DNA of 64,000 nucleotides from Siccirubricoccus sp. G192 (GCF_019084075.1 NZ_JAHREN010000002.1:232989-296988), one strand, 5' to 3'. Positions 9,013 to 18,259 are shown, counted from the stretch's first letter. Notes: a model not told the origin generated them from the sequence alone. Made by a program: numbers and translations.

Positions 9013-10221
9013 CTAACCTTCGGCGGCGACTGAGCGAAGCTGCTGCCCGCCCCGCTTCCGGCCGGGCTGCTGGATCTCCACCTCATCGCGGCGAACCGTC
9101 GCCTGCACCGTCTCGACCTGCTGGGTGCGCTCGGTCCGGACGACGATCTCCTCCCGCAGCCGCAGGCGCTTCTCGACGACCGGGACCTCGGCCGTCTCGA
9201 TCACCTCCACCGTCATCTCGGTCAGGATCTCGCCCGTCACCTTGTCGCTCACCGGCCGGCGGCGCTCTACCACCACCTTCTCGCTCTGCAAGGTGACCTG
9301 CTCCTCGGCCTGGGTCTCGACGGCGAAGCGGCGGATCCTTGCCGTGCCGCGGTTCTCCGTGCGCTTGCTGACCTCAAGCACCTCCTCGCCGAGCGGGATC
9401 ACCTCCTCCATGCCGGAGGGACCCCTGGCGGCGACAGCACTGCCGGCCTGTTGCATGCTCTGCAGCGCGCCCATCCAGGGCCACAGGAACATGTCCGTCA
9501 GTGCCGATGCCGAGGCTGAAGCCCGTGCCGGAGCACGCCGGGCGATATTGTTGGTCGCTTCGGCAGCCCCTGCCGCCAGGCGAGTGGCCTGCCGCGCCGT
9601 CTCGGTGGCGGCCTGCACCGGCGCCAGCGCCGCGCCGGCAACCTGTCGGGCTGCCTCACGGGTGCGGCGTTCAGCGGCCTGGCTCTGCTCGACCCGCAGC
9701 TCGGCCTGACGGGCCAGGAACTCGGCCTCTTCACGCTCCTGCCGGGCTTTGGCCCGCCGCTCCTCCGCCTCGTCCTGCTTGGCCTGCTCGGCCTCGGCGA
9801 GGCCGGCTTCCATCTTCTCGGCGACGTTCTGGACCTGCTCCTCGCTCAACGCCCGCTGCACCGCCGGCAGAAGCTCGCGCTTGTCGTCGCGCGCATGCTG
9901 CCGGAAGGTCTTCTGCAGATCCTTCAGCCGCTCGGGGAAGCTCTCGTCGTTCTTCGGCAGGGCCTCGAGCTCGGCGAGCTTGGCCCGCAGCTCCTTGTTG
10001 TCGCGGATCGCGTCGGCGACGAGCTCCTTGGTCTCGGCATTCCGCCGGAGCACCGGGAAGAGGTGCTGCTCCTCAAGGCTGGCGTGGAGCTCGAGCTCGG
10101 CCTTCAACTCGGTAAACAGCTTCTCCCGGGTCTTCACCGCACCGTCCGAGGTCTCGGACAGCTTGGCGAACAGCTCAATGGCTTTGGCCGGACCGGTCTG
10201 CATCAGGGTTCGAAGGTTCAT
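9013..10221 (-). CDS. Hemerythrin-like domain fused to DUF2382 stress protein
   Basis: The N-terminal 150 residues form an HHE four-helix bundle with the iron-binding pattern (ELHASLEEQHLFPVL and FRQHARDDKRELLP). A long charged coiled coil (about 150-230) and an Ala-rich linker follow. The C-terminal region has the DUF2382 (YsnF/AvaK) signature EVIPLGEEVLEVSKR and VVVERRRPVSDKV. DUF2382 proteins are associated with general stress. The hemerythrin part probably senses or handles oxygen, NO or iron. The start at 10221 is preceded by AAGGAA at proper spacing. An upstream in-frame Met at 10302 lacks such a site. The 212 bases up to 10514 would carry its promoter. Confidence 0.9.
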   Translation of the reverse strand: MNLRTLMQTGPAKAIELFAKLSETSDGAVKTREKLFTELKAELELHASLEEQHLFPVLRRNAETKELVADAIRDNKELRAKLAELEALPKNDESFPERLKDLQKTFRQHARDDKRELLPAVQRALSEEQVQNVAEKMEAGLAEAEQAKQDEAEERRAKARQEREEAEFLARQAELRVEQSQAAERRTREAARQVAGAALAPVQAATETARQATRLAAGAAEATNNIARRAPARASASASALTDMFLWPWMGALQSMQQAGSAVAARGPSGMEEVIPLGEEVLEVSKRTENRGTARIRRFAVETQAEEQVTLQSEKVVVERRRPVSDKVTGEILTEMTVEVIETAEVPVVEKRLRLREEIVVRTERTQQVETVQATVRRDEVEIQQPGRKRGGQQLRSVAAEG

Positions 10222-10514
10222 CGTAAATTCCTTGGTTTGCCGCGGAGCCGGCTCCGCGGCCATATCGACATGAAATGGGGAGCTGGCGCCCGCACCCGGC
10301 ACTCACCCGGCAGCTCACGTGGAGCTTGAGAGTTCCGGTTCTGGAAAAGGCGTTTTGCCGTGCTGCAACATGCAGACGCATGGGCGAGCGCGAAGTTGCA
10401 CTGCAGCAAACGGAACGACCATGCCGCTGAACTGCGGAGATTCCAACGACCGCGCCACAAGAGGCTTATGACCGCAGCCGCCTTGCTGCTCCGGGAGTCC
10501 CTGACACGTCCCCA

Positions 10515-11690
10515 TTACGCCCGCGCTATAGGCATGGGCGCCTTTCGTGTGGTGCGCCGCACGGAGGTTGCACCTGCCTGGGCCGTGCCCATTCCCTGCA
10601 TACTGATGTGCGGCTCGAGAACAGGTCCAGCGAAACCGGACAGGTCCACCGTCGAGCGGATCCCGACCGAGGTGAGATCCGCCGCGAGCCACTGATTGGC
10701 GGCACCGTGGCCAAGCGCGCGCATCTCCTGCAGGAAGGCCCAGCTGGGGTCCTGGTGGCTGCCGATCTTGAGCGCGCGGAACTCCTCCTCGGCCCCAATC
10801 ACGTGCAATCTGGCATCCCGCAGCCGGGCCAGGACACCTGGCGCCGAGGGCAGATCGGCCAGCAGGCGCTGTGCCAGCGCAAGGGACCGCAGTTCCTGCC
10901 GCAAGGCTGCGCCGAAGGTCATCTCCTCAGTTCGCTCGAGCACGGCGGCAGCGCTGGTGGGCAGGTCAGGGCGCTGGACCGGCGTCGTGCGGACCAGCAC
11001 GATGTCGGCAGGCGCCCCGGCCTCGATCAACGCCCGCAGCGGCGGGTTGCTGGCGAAGCCACCATCCCAGTAGGGCTCGCCCTCGATCTCCACGGCCGGG
11101 AACAGCTGCGGCAGGCAGGACGATGCCAGCAGCACCTCCGCCGTCACCTCGCCGTCCCGGAAGAGCCGTGCCTCGCCGGTGCTGACCCGAGTCGCTGAGA
11201 CGACCAGCGAGGGCGCACCCTCCCGGCCCAAGGCTGACGGGTCGAAGAGGCCGTCGAGCACGCCGCGGAGCGGGTTGAGGCCCAGCGGGTTGACCTGCCG
11301 TTGTGCCAGTCCCTTGGTGGTCTGCCGCAGCGCTTCGGCCATCGGCGCCATGATCCCGCTGAACGGGAAGAGCCAGCCTGCCCCGCCGATGTCGGGTGAT
11401 CCTGATGCAACAGCGACGCGGCGCCAGAACGTCTCAAGGAGACGCTTGGCCTCGGCTGGGCCGCCGGTGGCGAGCCCTTGGACCAGCAGGGCGGCGTTCA
11501 TGGCGCCGGCGCTGGCGCCGCTGACCACCTCGAAGCGGAGGCTGGGCACGTCCAGCAGACGGTCCAGCACGCCCCAGGCGAAAGCGCCGAGGGAGCCGCC
11601 GCCCTGCAGGGCGAGGGTTATAGGGTGAGCGTGCCCGGAGGCGAGCGGACCGTTAGATCCGCTGCCGGCGAGTTGGGTATCGACTGTCAT
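10515..11690 (-). CDS. Patatin-like phospholipase
   Basis: This 391-residue serine lipid hydrolase has the oxyanion-hole loop GGGSLGAFAWG (about 30-40), the nucleophile elbow GASAG with Ser about 60, and the catalytic Asp in WDGGFASNP (about 209). No signal peptide or membrane segment is seen, so it is cytoplasmic or peripheral. The family hydrolyses membrane lipids or polyhydroxybutyrate-related esters, and the substrate cannot be read from the sequence. It follows a 39-residue membrane peptide gene by 39 bases, probably in the same transcript. Confidence 0.9.
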   Translation of the reverse strand: MTVDTQLAGSGSNGPLASGHAHPITLALQGGGSLGAFAWGVLDRLLDVPSLRFEVVSGASAGAMNAALLVQGLATGGPAEAKRLLETFWRRVAVASGSPDIGGAGWLFPFSGIMAPMAEALRQTTKGLAQRQVNPLGLNPLRGVLDGLFDPSALGREGAPSLVVSATRVSTGEARLFRDGEVTAEVLLASSCLPQLFPAVEIEGEPYWDGGFASNPPLRALIEAGAPADIVLVRTTPVQRPDLPTSAAAVLERTEEMTFGAALRQELRSLALAQRLLADLPSAPGVLARLRDARLHVIGAEEEFRALKIGSHQDPSWAFLQEMRALGHGAANQWLAADLTSVGIRSTVDLSGFAGPVLEPHISMQGMGTAQAGATSVRRTTRKAPMPIARA

Positions 11691-11729
11691 GAGTATTGGA
11701 TCCGGAGAGGGTCGGGCCGCAGGACGCGT

Positions 11730-11849
11730 TCAATGCTCACGGGGCATTGGCGGCAGGTCGTCGAAGTGCCCCTTCAGGACCACGATGCGCGCGGTGAGGC
11801 TGGCGACGACAAGAGCAGCGACGGCCAGCAGGAATGTAAGTTCGGGCAT
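11730..11849 (-). CDS. 39-residue membrane peptide upstream of patatin gene
   Basis: A complete short reading frame (starts MPELTFLLAVAALVV, ends LPPMPREH) begins at an ATG with GGAGG eight bases upstream (minus strand). It encodes one hydrophobic helix of about 20 residues followed by a polar tail. Spacing to the patatin gene (39 bases) and shared strand suggest co-transcription. I know no family for it. It could anchor or modulate the phospholipase at the membrane, which is inference only. Confidence 0.6.
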   Translation of the reverse strand: MPELTFLLAVAALVVASLTARIVVLKGHFDDLPPMPREH

Positions 11850-12063
11850 GGGAGAAACCTCCAAAGTTCCTCCCCGAACCTGCATCTAACGTATTTGCTG
11901 CGGCGCGAAATACAACTCACGTATTGTGTGAGGCTGCAATAAAAATAATCCGCAACACAGCTCTATTCGAGAAACCGTTCTGGAACCATCCAAATACCAG
12001 CTACGGGCTCGGAAGTCCCAACACACGCGGATCCGATACTCCTGCGGCCGGCGAGTAATGCTC

Positions 12064-13214
12064 TCAGGATCGCAGCGGCTCGCGGCTTCGCAGCCCAAGG
12101 TGTCGCGGCGGTGGGCGCGGCCCTAGCACCGCGTCGATCATCTGCCTGGCCCGGCCGATCAGTTCCGCAAGCGTTGCTGACCCACCGCCGCCCGGAACCT
12201 CATGGGGTTCGCCCCTGCCCGCTGGCGGGTGGATGACGACGGCACATTCCCGCCCGCCGCCGTCCCGGAGTTCGAGGCGGTGGCTCTCTTCGTAGGTGGA
12301 TTCCATCGACCAGCGCCGGCTGAAGAGGTCCAGGACCTCGCGCAGGCTTGCCGTCGTGTCGGTGCACAGGAAAGCCTCGGGCTCGCGTCTACCATCCGGG
12401 TAGCGGACCAGCACCCACAGGATCGGCACGATCGGCTTGCCGGAGTGGTGCCAGAGCGCCGTGCCGGCGGTGTATTCGATCCAGCCGGCACTGCGCCACC
12501 CCGCACGGCTGGCCTGCACGATGCGGCGCCAGCGCGTCGCGGGATCGGTGGTTCGTGCGGTCAGCGTGGGTTGCCGATCCCCCTTCAGCGCCGGACGGCC
12601 GCGCCGGTCCCACTCGCCGGGCGGATCGAACAGGCGCGCGTCGCGCCGTAGCCGGGTGATCACCACCATGCGGGACCGCAGGGCATGCAGCAGCTCGAGG
12701 GCAGCGAACTCGCCGTCCATCACGGCGACGATCGTCCGGTCGGGCAGCCAACGCCGCGGTGTCAGCAGCAACCGGCGAGCCCAGTCGGTCACCGGACGGT
12801 GCCGCTGCCCGTGCTGCTCGGACCAGGTCTTGCTAGGGGTCAGGGCGGTCAGGACCGGCAGTGCCCAGACATGGCCGGCGAACGGCACCTCGACCAGCAC
12901 CATCGCGCTCAGCCAGCGCAGGCCCCGGCTGGTGGCCTGCCACGCCGGTGAGGAGCGGCCCGCGTCGTAGAAGTGACCGGCGGGCCCGATGTGCCGGCCG
13001 CGGCGGCGCTCCAGCGTGTGGTCGACACCGATCACGATCGGCCCGGCCGGGACGAAGGCGGCCACCACTTGGCGCAGCAGGATGCGGGCGAGTGCGAGGC
13101 CGGACCAGGCATTCCGGTTGAGCACGCGGTGGAAGGCGGCGAAGCCTGGGTGCTCGGCCAGGCCGATCACACGCAGGCAGGCGGCGACCGTGCGTGGGCC
13201 GACGGCGAGCAGCG
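12064..13214 (-). pseudogene. IS701/IS4-like DDE transposase lacking its N-terminus
   Basis: The minus strand encodes about 380 residues of a DDE_5-type transposase: AVGPRTVAACLRVIGLAEHP, VIGVDHTLERRRG (first Asp), VVAVMDGEFAALELLHALR-like second Asp region (IVAVMDGEFAALELL), and FSRRWSMESTYEESH (final Glu). It is open and fused in frame to the broken kinase upstream, so one 588-residue reading frame spans both. The start region of the transposase is missing. IS ends were not identified. It is the piece that truncated the second HWE kinase copy. Confidence 0.75.
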
Positions 13215-13830
13215 CACGCCCCCGCTCCAGCCCTGCCGCAGGCTCTGCTCGGAGAGCATCCGGGCGAGGTGGTCGCGCCGCAGCGAGATGCCGAGCGCGT
13301 AGGTGGGTAGCGGCGGCTCCTGGCGCGCGGTGACTACCGGCACGGCGGCGATGATGATCGGTCGCCCTGTAGTCGAGCTCTGGTGGAGGCTGGACACCTC
13401 GGTGCGGCCACTGGTGAAGACGCGCCGCGTCGTCAGGGACCCCTGGATGTTGGACCGGCGCTCCCCCCGGAGCCCAAAGGGTATTCAGAACCTGCCGACC
13501 GTCGGGCGTCGTGAGGGCGATGGGCTCGCCGCCGAGCCGGGCGGAGGCGGCCCGCATCTCGGCCTCGAAGGTCTCCAGGTCGCCGCGCGCCAAAGCAGCC
13601 GACGTGGCGAGGATCGACATCGCAGCCTCGGCGCGATCGAACTCACGGTCCACGGCCAGCGCCAGGGCCGTGGCCTGATCCCTCAGCTGCTCCTCGGCAT
13701 GCTCGCGCTCGGCCTTATAGTCCTGCCACACCGCGAGGATGGCGAAGGCAAGTAGCGCGAGGGTGACAAAGCCGACCAGCAGGAGCAGCCGGCCGCGCAG
13801 CGTCGGAGACCGTGAGGGGCGCATCTGCAC
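13215..13830 (-). pseudogene. Truncated second copy of HWE sensor kinase (N-terminal 200 residues)
   Basis: This is the 5' part of the kinase at 4818-6524, from MQMRPSRSPT to about residue 203 (LRQGWSGGV). It has a frameshift at the C run 13463-13468, where copy A has five C. After the shift the correct frame continues (LHQSSTTGRPIIIAAVPV) to the junction with the transposase. No kinase domain remains. Confidence 0.9.
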
Positions 13831-14224
13831 CTGATTCTACCACAGGAAAGTTCTGCTTGTGTGATCCTTCCCGAGCCAGCCAACCCGCGTGATAGAATCG
13901 CCGGATGAGCAGCCGAGCGGACCATCCTCCCTCCCCCTTCACCGCGCCGGAGCGCGACCTGATCCGGCGGGAGATGGGCATGCATTTCGGCCAGTACCCC
14001 AGCCTGGCCGAGGGTCTGTTCCTGCGCACCTGGCGCGGCGGACCGCAGAAGGGCGAACCGAAGGTGCCGCCGGCCGTGCAGAGCATGCTCGAGCGTGGCC
14101 TGGTCGAGCTCCGGCCGGGGCGAATGGGACCCCGGGCCATGTTCACGGAAGCAGGGCTGGCGGCGCTGCGGCAGTTGGCGCTGGACCGCCGGGCCATGGA
14201 CCCGGTCCGCTTCGCCCACCTGCG
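13407..14224. repeat. Near-identical duplicated segment, copy B
   Basis: This is the partner of 6102-6918. Diverged homology extends on the left to the transposase junction at 13215 and a few tens of bases on the right. A core without visible change between diverged arms is the pattern expected from gene conversion. Confidence 0.88.
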
Positions 14225-14270
14225 GCAGGAACTCGGCCTGGATGCCCCGGAGGAAGCAGCCGCCCAGTGA
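13905..14270 (+). CDS. Conserved hypothetical protein, 121 residues (copy 2)
   Basis: This is identical by eye to the protein at 6599 for about the first 105 residues, then diverges (HLRQELGLDAPEEAAAQ against HLRRELGLDAPEEATGR). Unlike the adjacent kinase copy it is intact, so it may still be expressed from the shared divergent promoter. The function is unknown. Confidence 0.7.
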   Translation: MSSRADHPPSPFTAPERDLIRREMGMHFGQYPSLAEGLFLRTWRGGPQKGEPKVPPAVQSMLERGLVELRPGRMGPRAMFTEAGLAALRQLALDRRAMDPVRFAHLRQELGLDAPEEAAAQ

Positions 14271-14352
14271 CAAGCCGACGGCTGGCACGGCGACTTCAGC
14301 GAGAGGCAGCCGAAGACGCGGCCACGACGGGCGGGGGCGCCCGGGTCGTGCC

Positions 14353-14730
14353 TCAGGGCTTCGGCCGGGGTGTCTCGAGGATGGTCGCGACCAGCTGGAC
14401 CATGGCGTCGAGATCGAACGGCTTGCGGACGAAAGCTTCGTAGCCGTCGATGCGCTCACGCACGCTCGCCTCGGGCATGGAGCTCATGACGATGCAGGGG
14501 ATGTCGTGCTGGGCTTCGCTCTCCCGCATCGCCCGCAGCAGCCCGACGCCATCGAGGACCGGCATCATGTAGTCGGAGATGACCAGGTCCGGGCGCGGGC
14601 CCTCCGCCAGGCGCTCCAGCCCCTGGCGCCCGTTGGCAGCGGTCAGCACGTGGTAGCCCTCGTCGGTGAGGACCATCTCCAGCAGGTCCGCGATGGCGAA
14701 TTCGTCCTCGACGACCAGCACCGTTGCCAT
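14353..14730 (-). CDS. Single-domain response regulator
   Basis: The 125-residue receiver domain starts at MATVLVVEDE with the acidic pocket, phosphoacceptor Asp 53 (LVISDYMMP) and conserved Lys 103 (FVRKPFDLD). With no output domain it acts by protein contact or as a phosphate relay. It is the last gene of a three-gene operon with a KaiC-like ATPase and a histidine kinase, its likely phosphodonor. Only five bases separate it from the KaiC-like gene. Confidence 0.93.
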   Translation of the reverse strand: MATVLVVEDEFAIADLLEMVLTDEGYHVLTAANGRQGLERLAEGPRPDLVISDYMMPVLDGVGLLRAMRESEAQHDIPCIVMSSMPEASVRERIDGYEAFVRKPFDLDAMVQLVATILETPRPKP

Positions 14731-14735
14731 GCCGC

Positions 14736-16280
14736 TCACCCGGACTGCCCAGTGTCGTCGGCCGACGGGGCCCGGGCCCCGTCGGAGGATGCCGCCACGG
14801 TAGCGGCCCTCGAGAGCGCCGCCCGGGCCATCCCGCTCAGGACGGCCTCGACCCTCTCGAAGGGCTCGCCGACGGTGATGCCCGCGGCGGTGATCTCGAA
14901 CTCGCGGATCGTGGGATCGAACGCGCCCTCGCGTACCTTGAACAGGGAGATGAGGCGGTACAGCCGCGACTGCAGCTCGACGTAGCGCAGCATGACCATG
15001 ACCTCGGCGAGCGAGGAGATCCCGCTCACCGGCACACGGAGGTCGGCGCCGATGAGCTCCGGCATCTCCAGGGTGTGCAGGGTGGTGACGCCCAGCGCCC
15101 GCAGCTCGTTCGACAGGGCGGACCAGAAGCGCACGAGCCGTTCCGGCTCGAGCGCCGCCTGCTGGAAGCCGGACAGGCCGTCGATCAGCAGGCGCTTGAC
15201 GCCGCGGCGCCGAACCGCCTCGAGCAGCCTGTGGGCGAGTTCGTCCAGGATGTGCTCGCCCACGGGATGCCAGAGGATCTCGAGGTCCCCCCGCCGCTCC
15301 GCCGCGGCGAGGTCGAGGCCCATCGTCTCGGCCTTCAGGTGCAGCCGCTCGGGCGGCTCGTAGCAGCCGAACAGCAGGCCGGGCTCGGCGGCGCTCGAGG
15401 CGGACAGGAACTGCAGGCCGAGCGTGGTCTTGCCCGAGCCCGACGGGCCGACCACCGCCGTCATCGTGGCTTCGGGGATCCCGCCCCGGAACACCGCGTC
15501 GAGCGAGACGATCCCGGACGACACGCGTGTCCGTGGCGGCGGGCCGCGGAGCGTGGGCGTCGCGAGCAGGGCCTCGGTCCGCGGGAAGACGGCGACGCCC
15601 TCGCGGGTGATGCGGAACGCGTGCTCGCCCTCGAGGAAGGCGCTGCCGCGGAGCTTGTGGACCAGGAGCCGGCGCTCGCTTCGGACGCCGAAGGATCGCT
15701 GCCGCAGCTCGATCATCCCGTCCACCATCGTGTGCTCCGGCGCCGACCTCGCGCCGGCCGTGGTGGTCAGGAGCAGCATGGTGCAATTGGTCGCCGAGGC
15801 CAGCGTCTGCAGCCCGTGGGTGAACCGCTTCATCTCGAACACGGCCCCGGCGCCGGCCTTGGCTTCGACCGCACTCATGCCGTCGAGCACGAGCAGCGTC
15901 GCCTTGTGGGCCAGGACCTCCCGGCGGATGAACGCAGCGACCCCCTCGAGCCCCTCGTCCTCCAGCGCCTGGTAGGCGCTGAGGTAGGTCACCCGGTCGG
16001 GGATGAAGGAGGGGTCGAAGAACCGCATCGGGCGCAGGTGCGCCAGCATGCGGCCGTGGTTCTCACCGAGGACAGTGACGAAGAGGGCACGGCCTCCCTC
16101 CGCCGCCCGGCGGTAGAGGATCTGGCTGGCCAGGACGGTCTTGCCCATCCCCGGCGCTCCCTGGACCAGGTAGAGGCCACCGCGCAGGAAGCCGCCGCAC
16201 AGCACCTGATCGAGGCCCGGTACCAGACTCGGGACCCGTCCAATCTCCTCCTCGCCAGGAGTGGCCTCATCCTGTGGCAT
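14736..16280 (-). CDS. KaiC-like double RecA-domain ATPase
   Basis: The 514-residue protein has two KaiC/RecA-type domains. The first has Walker A GAPGMGKT (41-48) and Walker B LLVLDGMSAVE. The second has Walker A GPSGSGKT (about 285) and RLLIDGLSGFQ. This double architecture is that of KaiC and of KaiC-like signalling proteins in proteobacteria, which often pair with histidine kinases rather than KaiA/KaiB. No KaiB is in the window. It overlaps the kinase gene upstream by 14 bases and is followed at five bases by a receiver protein. Confidence 0.92.
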   Translation of the reverse strand: MPQDEATPGEEEIGRVPSLVPGLDQVLCGGFLRGGLYLVQGAPGMGKTVLASQILYRRAAEGGRALFVTVLGENHGRMLAHLRPMRFFDPSFIPDRVTYLSAYQALEDEGLEGVAAFIRREVLAHKATLLVLDGMSAVEAKAGAGAVFEMKRFTHGLQTLASATNCTMLLLTTTAGARSAPEHTMVDGMIELRQRSFGVRSERRLLVHKLRGSAFLEGEHAFRITREGVAVFPRTEALLATPTLRGPPPRTRVSSGIVSLDAVFRGGIPEATMTAVVGPSGSGKTTLGLQFLSASSAAEPGLLFGCYEPPERLHLKAETMGLDLAAAERRGDLEILWHPVGEHILDELAHRLLEAVRRRGVKRLLIDGLSGFQQAALEPERLVRFWSALSNELRALGVTTLHTLEMPELIGADLRVPVSGISSLAEVMVMLRYVELQSRLYRLISLFKVREGAFDPTIREFEITAAGITVGEPFERVEAVLSGMARAALSRAATVAASSDGARAPSADDTGQSG

Positions 16281-17153
16281 GCGTCGTCCGATCCGGTTCC
16301 AGGGGTGCGAGAGGGAGCGTGACGGTGAAGGTCGAGCCCTCGCCCGGGCGGCTCGACACGGCGATCCGGCCGTCCATGGCCGCGACCAGCCGGCTCGCCA
16401 CCCACAGCCCGATGCCGAAGCCGCTGCCCCGGTGCTGGCCCACCACCTGCTCGAACCGCCCGAAGATGCGCGTCTGCTGCTCGGGCGGCATGCCGACCCC
16501 GCGGTCCTGCACCTCCAGCACCGCCGAGCGCCCGTCCGACCGGAGCCGGAGGGTCACGGGCCGGCCCATGCCGACTTGAGGGCGTTGGAGAGCAGGTTCT
16601 CGACGATCTCCTCGGCCGCGAGCCGGTCCCACATCCCGGAAACGCCGTCCTCGGCCTCGAGCCCGAGCGCGCTGCGTCCATGGGCGGCCGCGGCGGCGTA
16701 GCGCTGGGCAACCATGCGCACGAGTTCGGAGAGGTCGGTCTCGGATGGTTCCAGCCGCAGATTGCCGGACTCGATGCGGCCGACATCCAGCAGCCTGGTC
16801 GCTCGCCTGATGAAGTCCTGGGCGGCCCGCTGCAGGTGCTCCAGCAGGGTCGTGACGCGCGGGGAGGCGCCTTCGGCGTTGCGCGCGGCGGTGAGCGCGG
16901 CCTTCGCCAGGCCGAGGATCGGCGTCATGGGATTGCGGAGCTCGTGGGCGGCGATGGCGATGAAGTCGTCCCGGGCACGGACCGCCCGCACCAGCTCCTC
17001 GACCCGCCGGCGCAGGTCGGCCACCTCCGAGGCAGCGTCGGCGTCGAGCTTGGCGCGCGCGAGCGCCGCGCGAAGGCGGGCATTCTCCGCCACCAACGCT
17101 GCCTCTCGGCTCGTGGGAGCGCAGCCAGGGTCAGCGGCGTGTTCTTGGGTCAT
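16267..17153 (-). CDS. Soluble sensor histidine kinase, one frameshift
   Basis: The N-terminal coiled coil (ENARLRAALARAKLDADAA) leads to a HisKA domain with IAAHELRNPMTPIL and then HATPase_c. Reading stops in the N-box at NALK; shifting one base continues perfectly (YGMGRPVTLRLRSDG-like, then VQDRGVGMPPEQQ and GSGFGIGLWVAS). The break near 16582 lacks one base (AAGTCGGC where AAGT-A-CGGC is expected). There is no membrane segment, so sensing is cytoplasmic. It opens the operon with the KaiC-like ATPase and the receiver protein. If the deletion is real, the kinase is dead and the operon lacks its phosphodonor. Confidence 0.85.
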
Positions 17154-17380
17154 TTCAGGTGATGCTGCCCACGGCGCCGATCACCATGATCCGTACCGTC
17201 CGACACGGCGGGCGACGGTGCTGGTTGTCTGGAACCGGCAGGCTCGTCGCGCTGCAGCAGGCGCAGGCTAGCCCTGACCACCTCGGACGCGCTCCGATAG
17301 CGGCCGGACGCAACCCGTTCGCCAATGTAGGCTGTGAGCTCCGGGGTGAGTGAGACGTTGAGCGAAGCGCGGGGCGGCAT
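17150..17380 (-). CDS. ParD-like antitoxin without neighbouring toxin
   Basis: The first 45 residues match the ribbon-helix-helix antitoxins of the ParD/CC2985 group: SLNVSLTPELTAYIGERVAS, then GRYRSASEVVRASLRLLQRD. The normal partner ParE should start immediately downstream, but the kinase gene begins there with a four-base overlap. The tail from residue 50 on is low-complexity and may be neutral extension. It could act on a ParE elsewhere or regulate the kinase operon through its DNA-binding fold. Confidence 0.7.
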   Translation of the reverse strand: MPPRASLNVSLTPELTAYIGERVASGRYRSASEVVRASLRLLQRDEPAGSRQPAPSPAVSDGTDHGDRRRGQHHLK

Positions 17381-17800
17381 GCGATGCGGCTCCGGATCGG
17401 GAGCAGGGTGTCAATGTTGGGCACATTGGCAAGCCTAACCAAATAGGCTCAGAAATAGAAAGCCAGCCCTCCATCCATCGCGATCCCGTGCCTCTGGCGC
17501 AGTAAGACCCCCTTCTCTGCGGCTGGCTGGGGTGCCCAGCCCACCGCGGGTTTGAGCCGTTTGGCCGTGAGATGCGCGGCCGATCAGCGGCGGGGGCGAC
17601 GGCCGGCGTGGTGTCGGGTGTCCTTCTTCGGGGTCCCCTGGCGGCGCCATGCCGGTGCTGTTATCGCCACTCACGGTTCTGTTTCGAGACAGGATGCTTC
17701 CGAGTGCGGTCTAAATCTCGTGCCGCGCCTCACCCAGCGGCGGGGCCGGGCGCCTCTCTCCACACCTTCGCCTCCACGGGCGCCCGGCCTCCTTCCCCTG
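17381..17800. other. Intergenic stretch with no recognised gene
   Basis: No reading frame here has a recognisable motif or ribosome-binding site on either strand. The left part would include the promoter for the ParD-kinase-KaiC operon. Confidence 0.5.
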
Positions 17801-18259
17801 CTACAGCTGCGACAGAATGAAGGTCGCCAGCGCGGTCAGCGCTAGCATGCCGACGATGGTCGCCGCCACAACGGTCGCGATCAGCTTGGCAAACTCGCGC
17901 CGGTCGATCCTGTCGCGGGCGGCGGCAGGGTCATGTCGAGCTGGCGCCTGACCTCGGCATCAGTGAGCGGCCGGCCCTCGGCCACCGCCTACCGTAGGAT
18001 TGCGGCCAGCGCGCCGTAGCGGAATGACTCCAGCCCCCCCTGATGATTGGGGTGTCGCCAAACACCTGCCGATACTCGGCCAGCGCCAGGGCGAAGGGGT
18101 CAGTGACGGGCGGCATGGCCTCCAGCCGCGTCAGGCACGTCATGACGGCGGCCTCCAGGGCAGCGACATCTTCACGGGTGGCATCGTCTCGCGCAGCGTC
18201 GCCATCGCCTCGGCCAGCTCGCAAGCCCAGCCGGGCGCGGGGTCGTCCGGGCGCGTCAT
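17801..18259 (-). pseudogene. Decayed small membrane-anchored protein gene
   Basis: Consecutive frames on the minus strand can be stitched into one protein. It begins MTRPDDPAPGWACELAEAMA, continues REDVAALEAAVMTCLTRLEAM, FALALAEYRQVFGDTPIIRG and EGRPLTDAEVRRQLDMTLPP, and ends in a C-terminal membrane helix (FAKLIATVVAATIVGMLALT). It needs at least three frame changes, one in a G7 run near 18043, plus an in-frame TAG near 17991. Several lesions, including a nonsense codon, favour real decay over sequencing error. The family is not recognised. Confidence 0.6.

Noticed and set aside
14724..16322. A 532-residue plus-strand open frame
   Set aside because: It is antisense to the KaiC-like gene, whose Walker motifs are on the minus strand.
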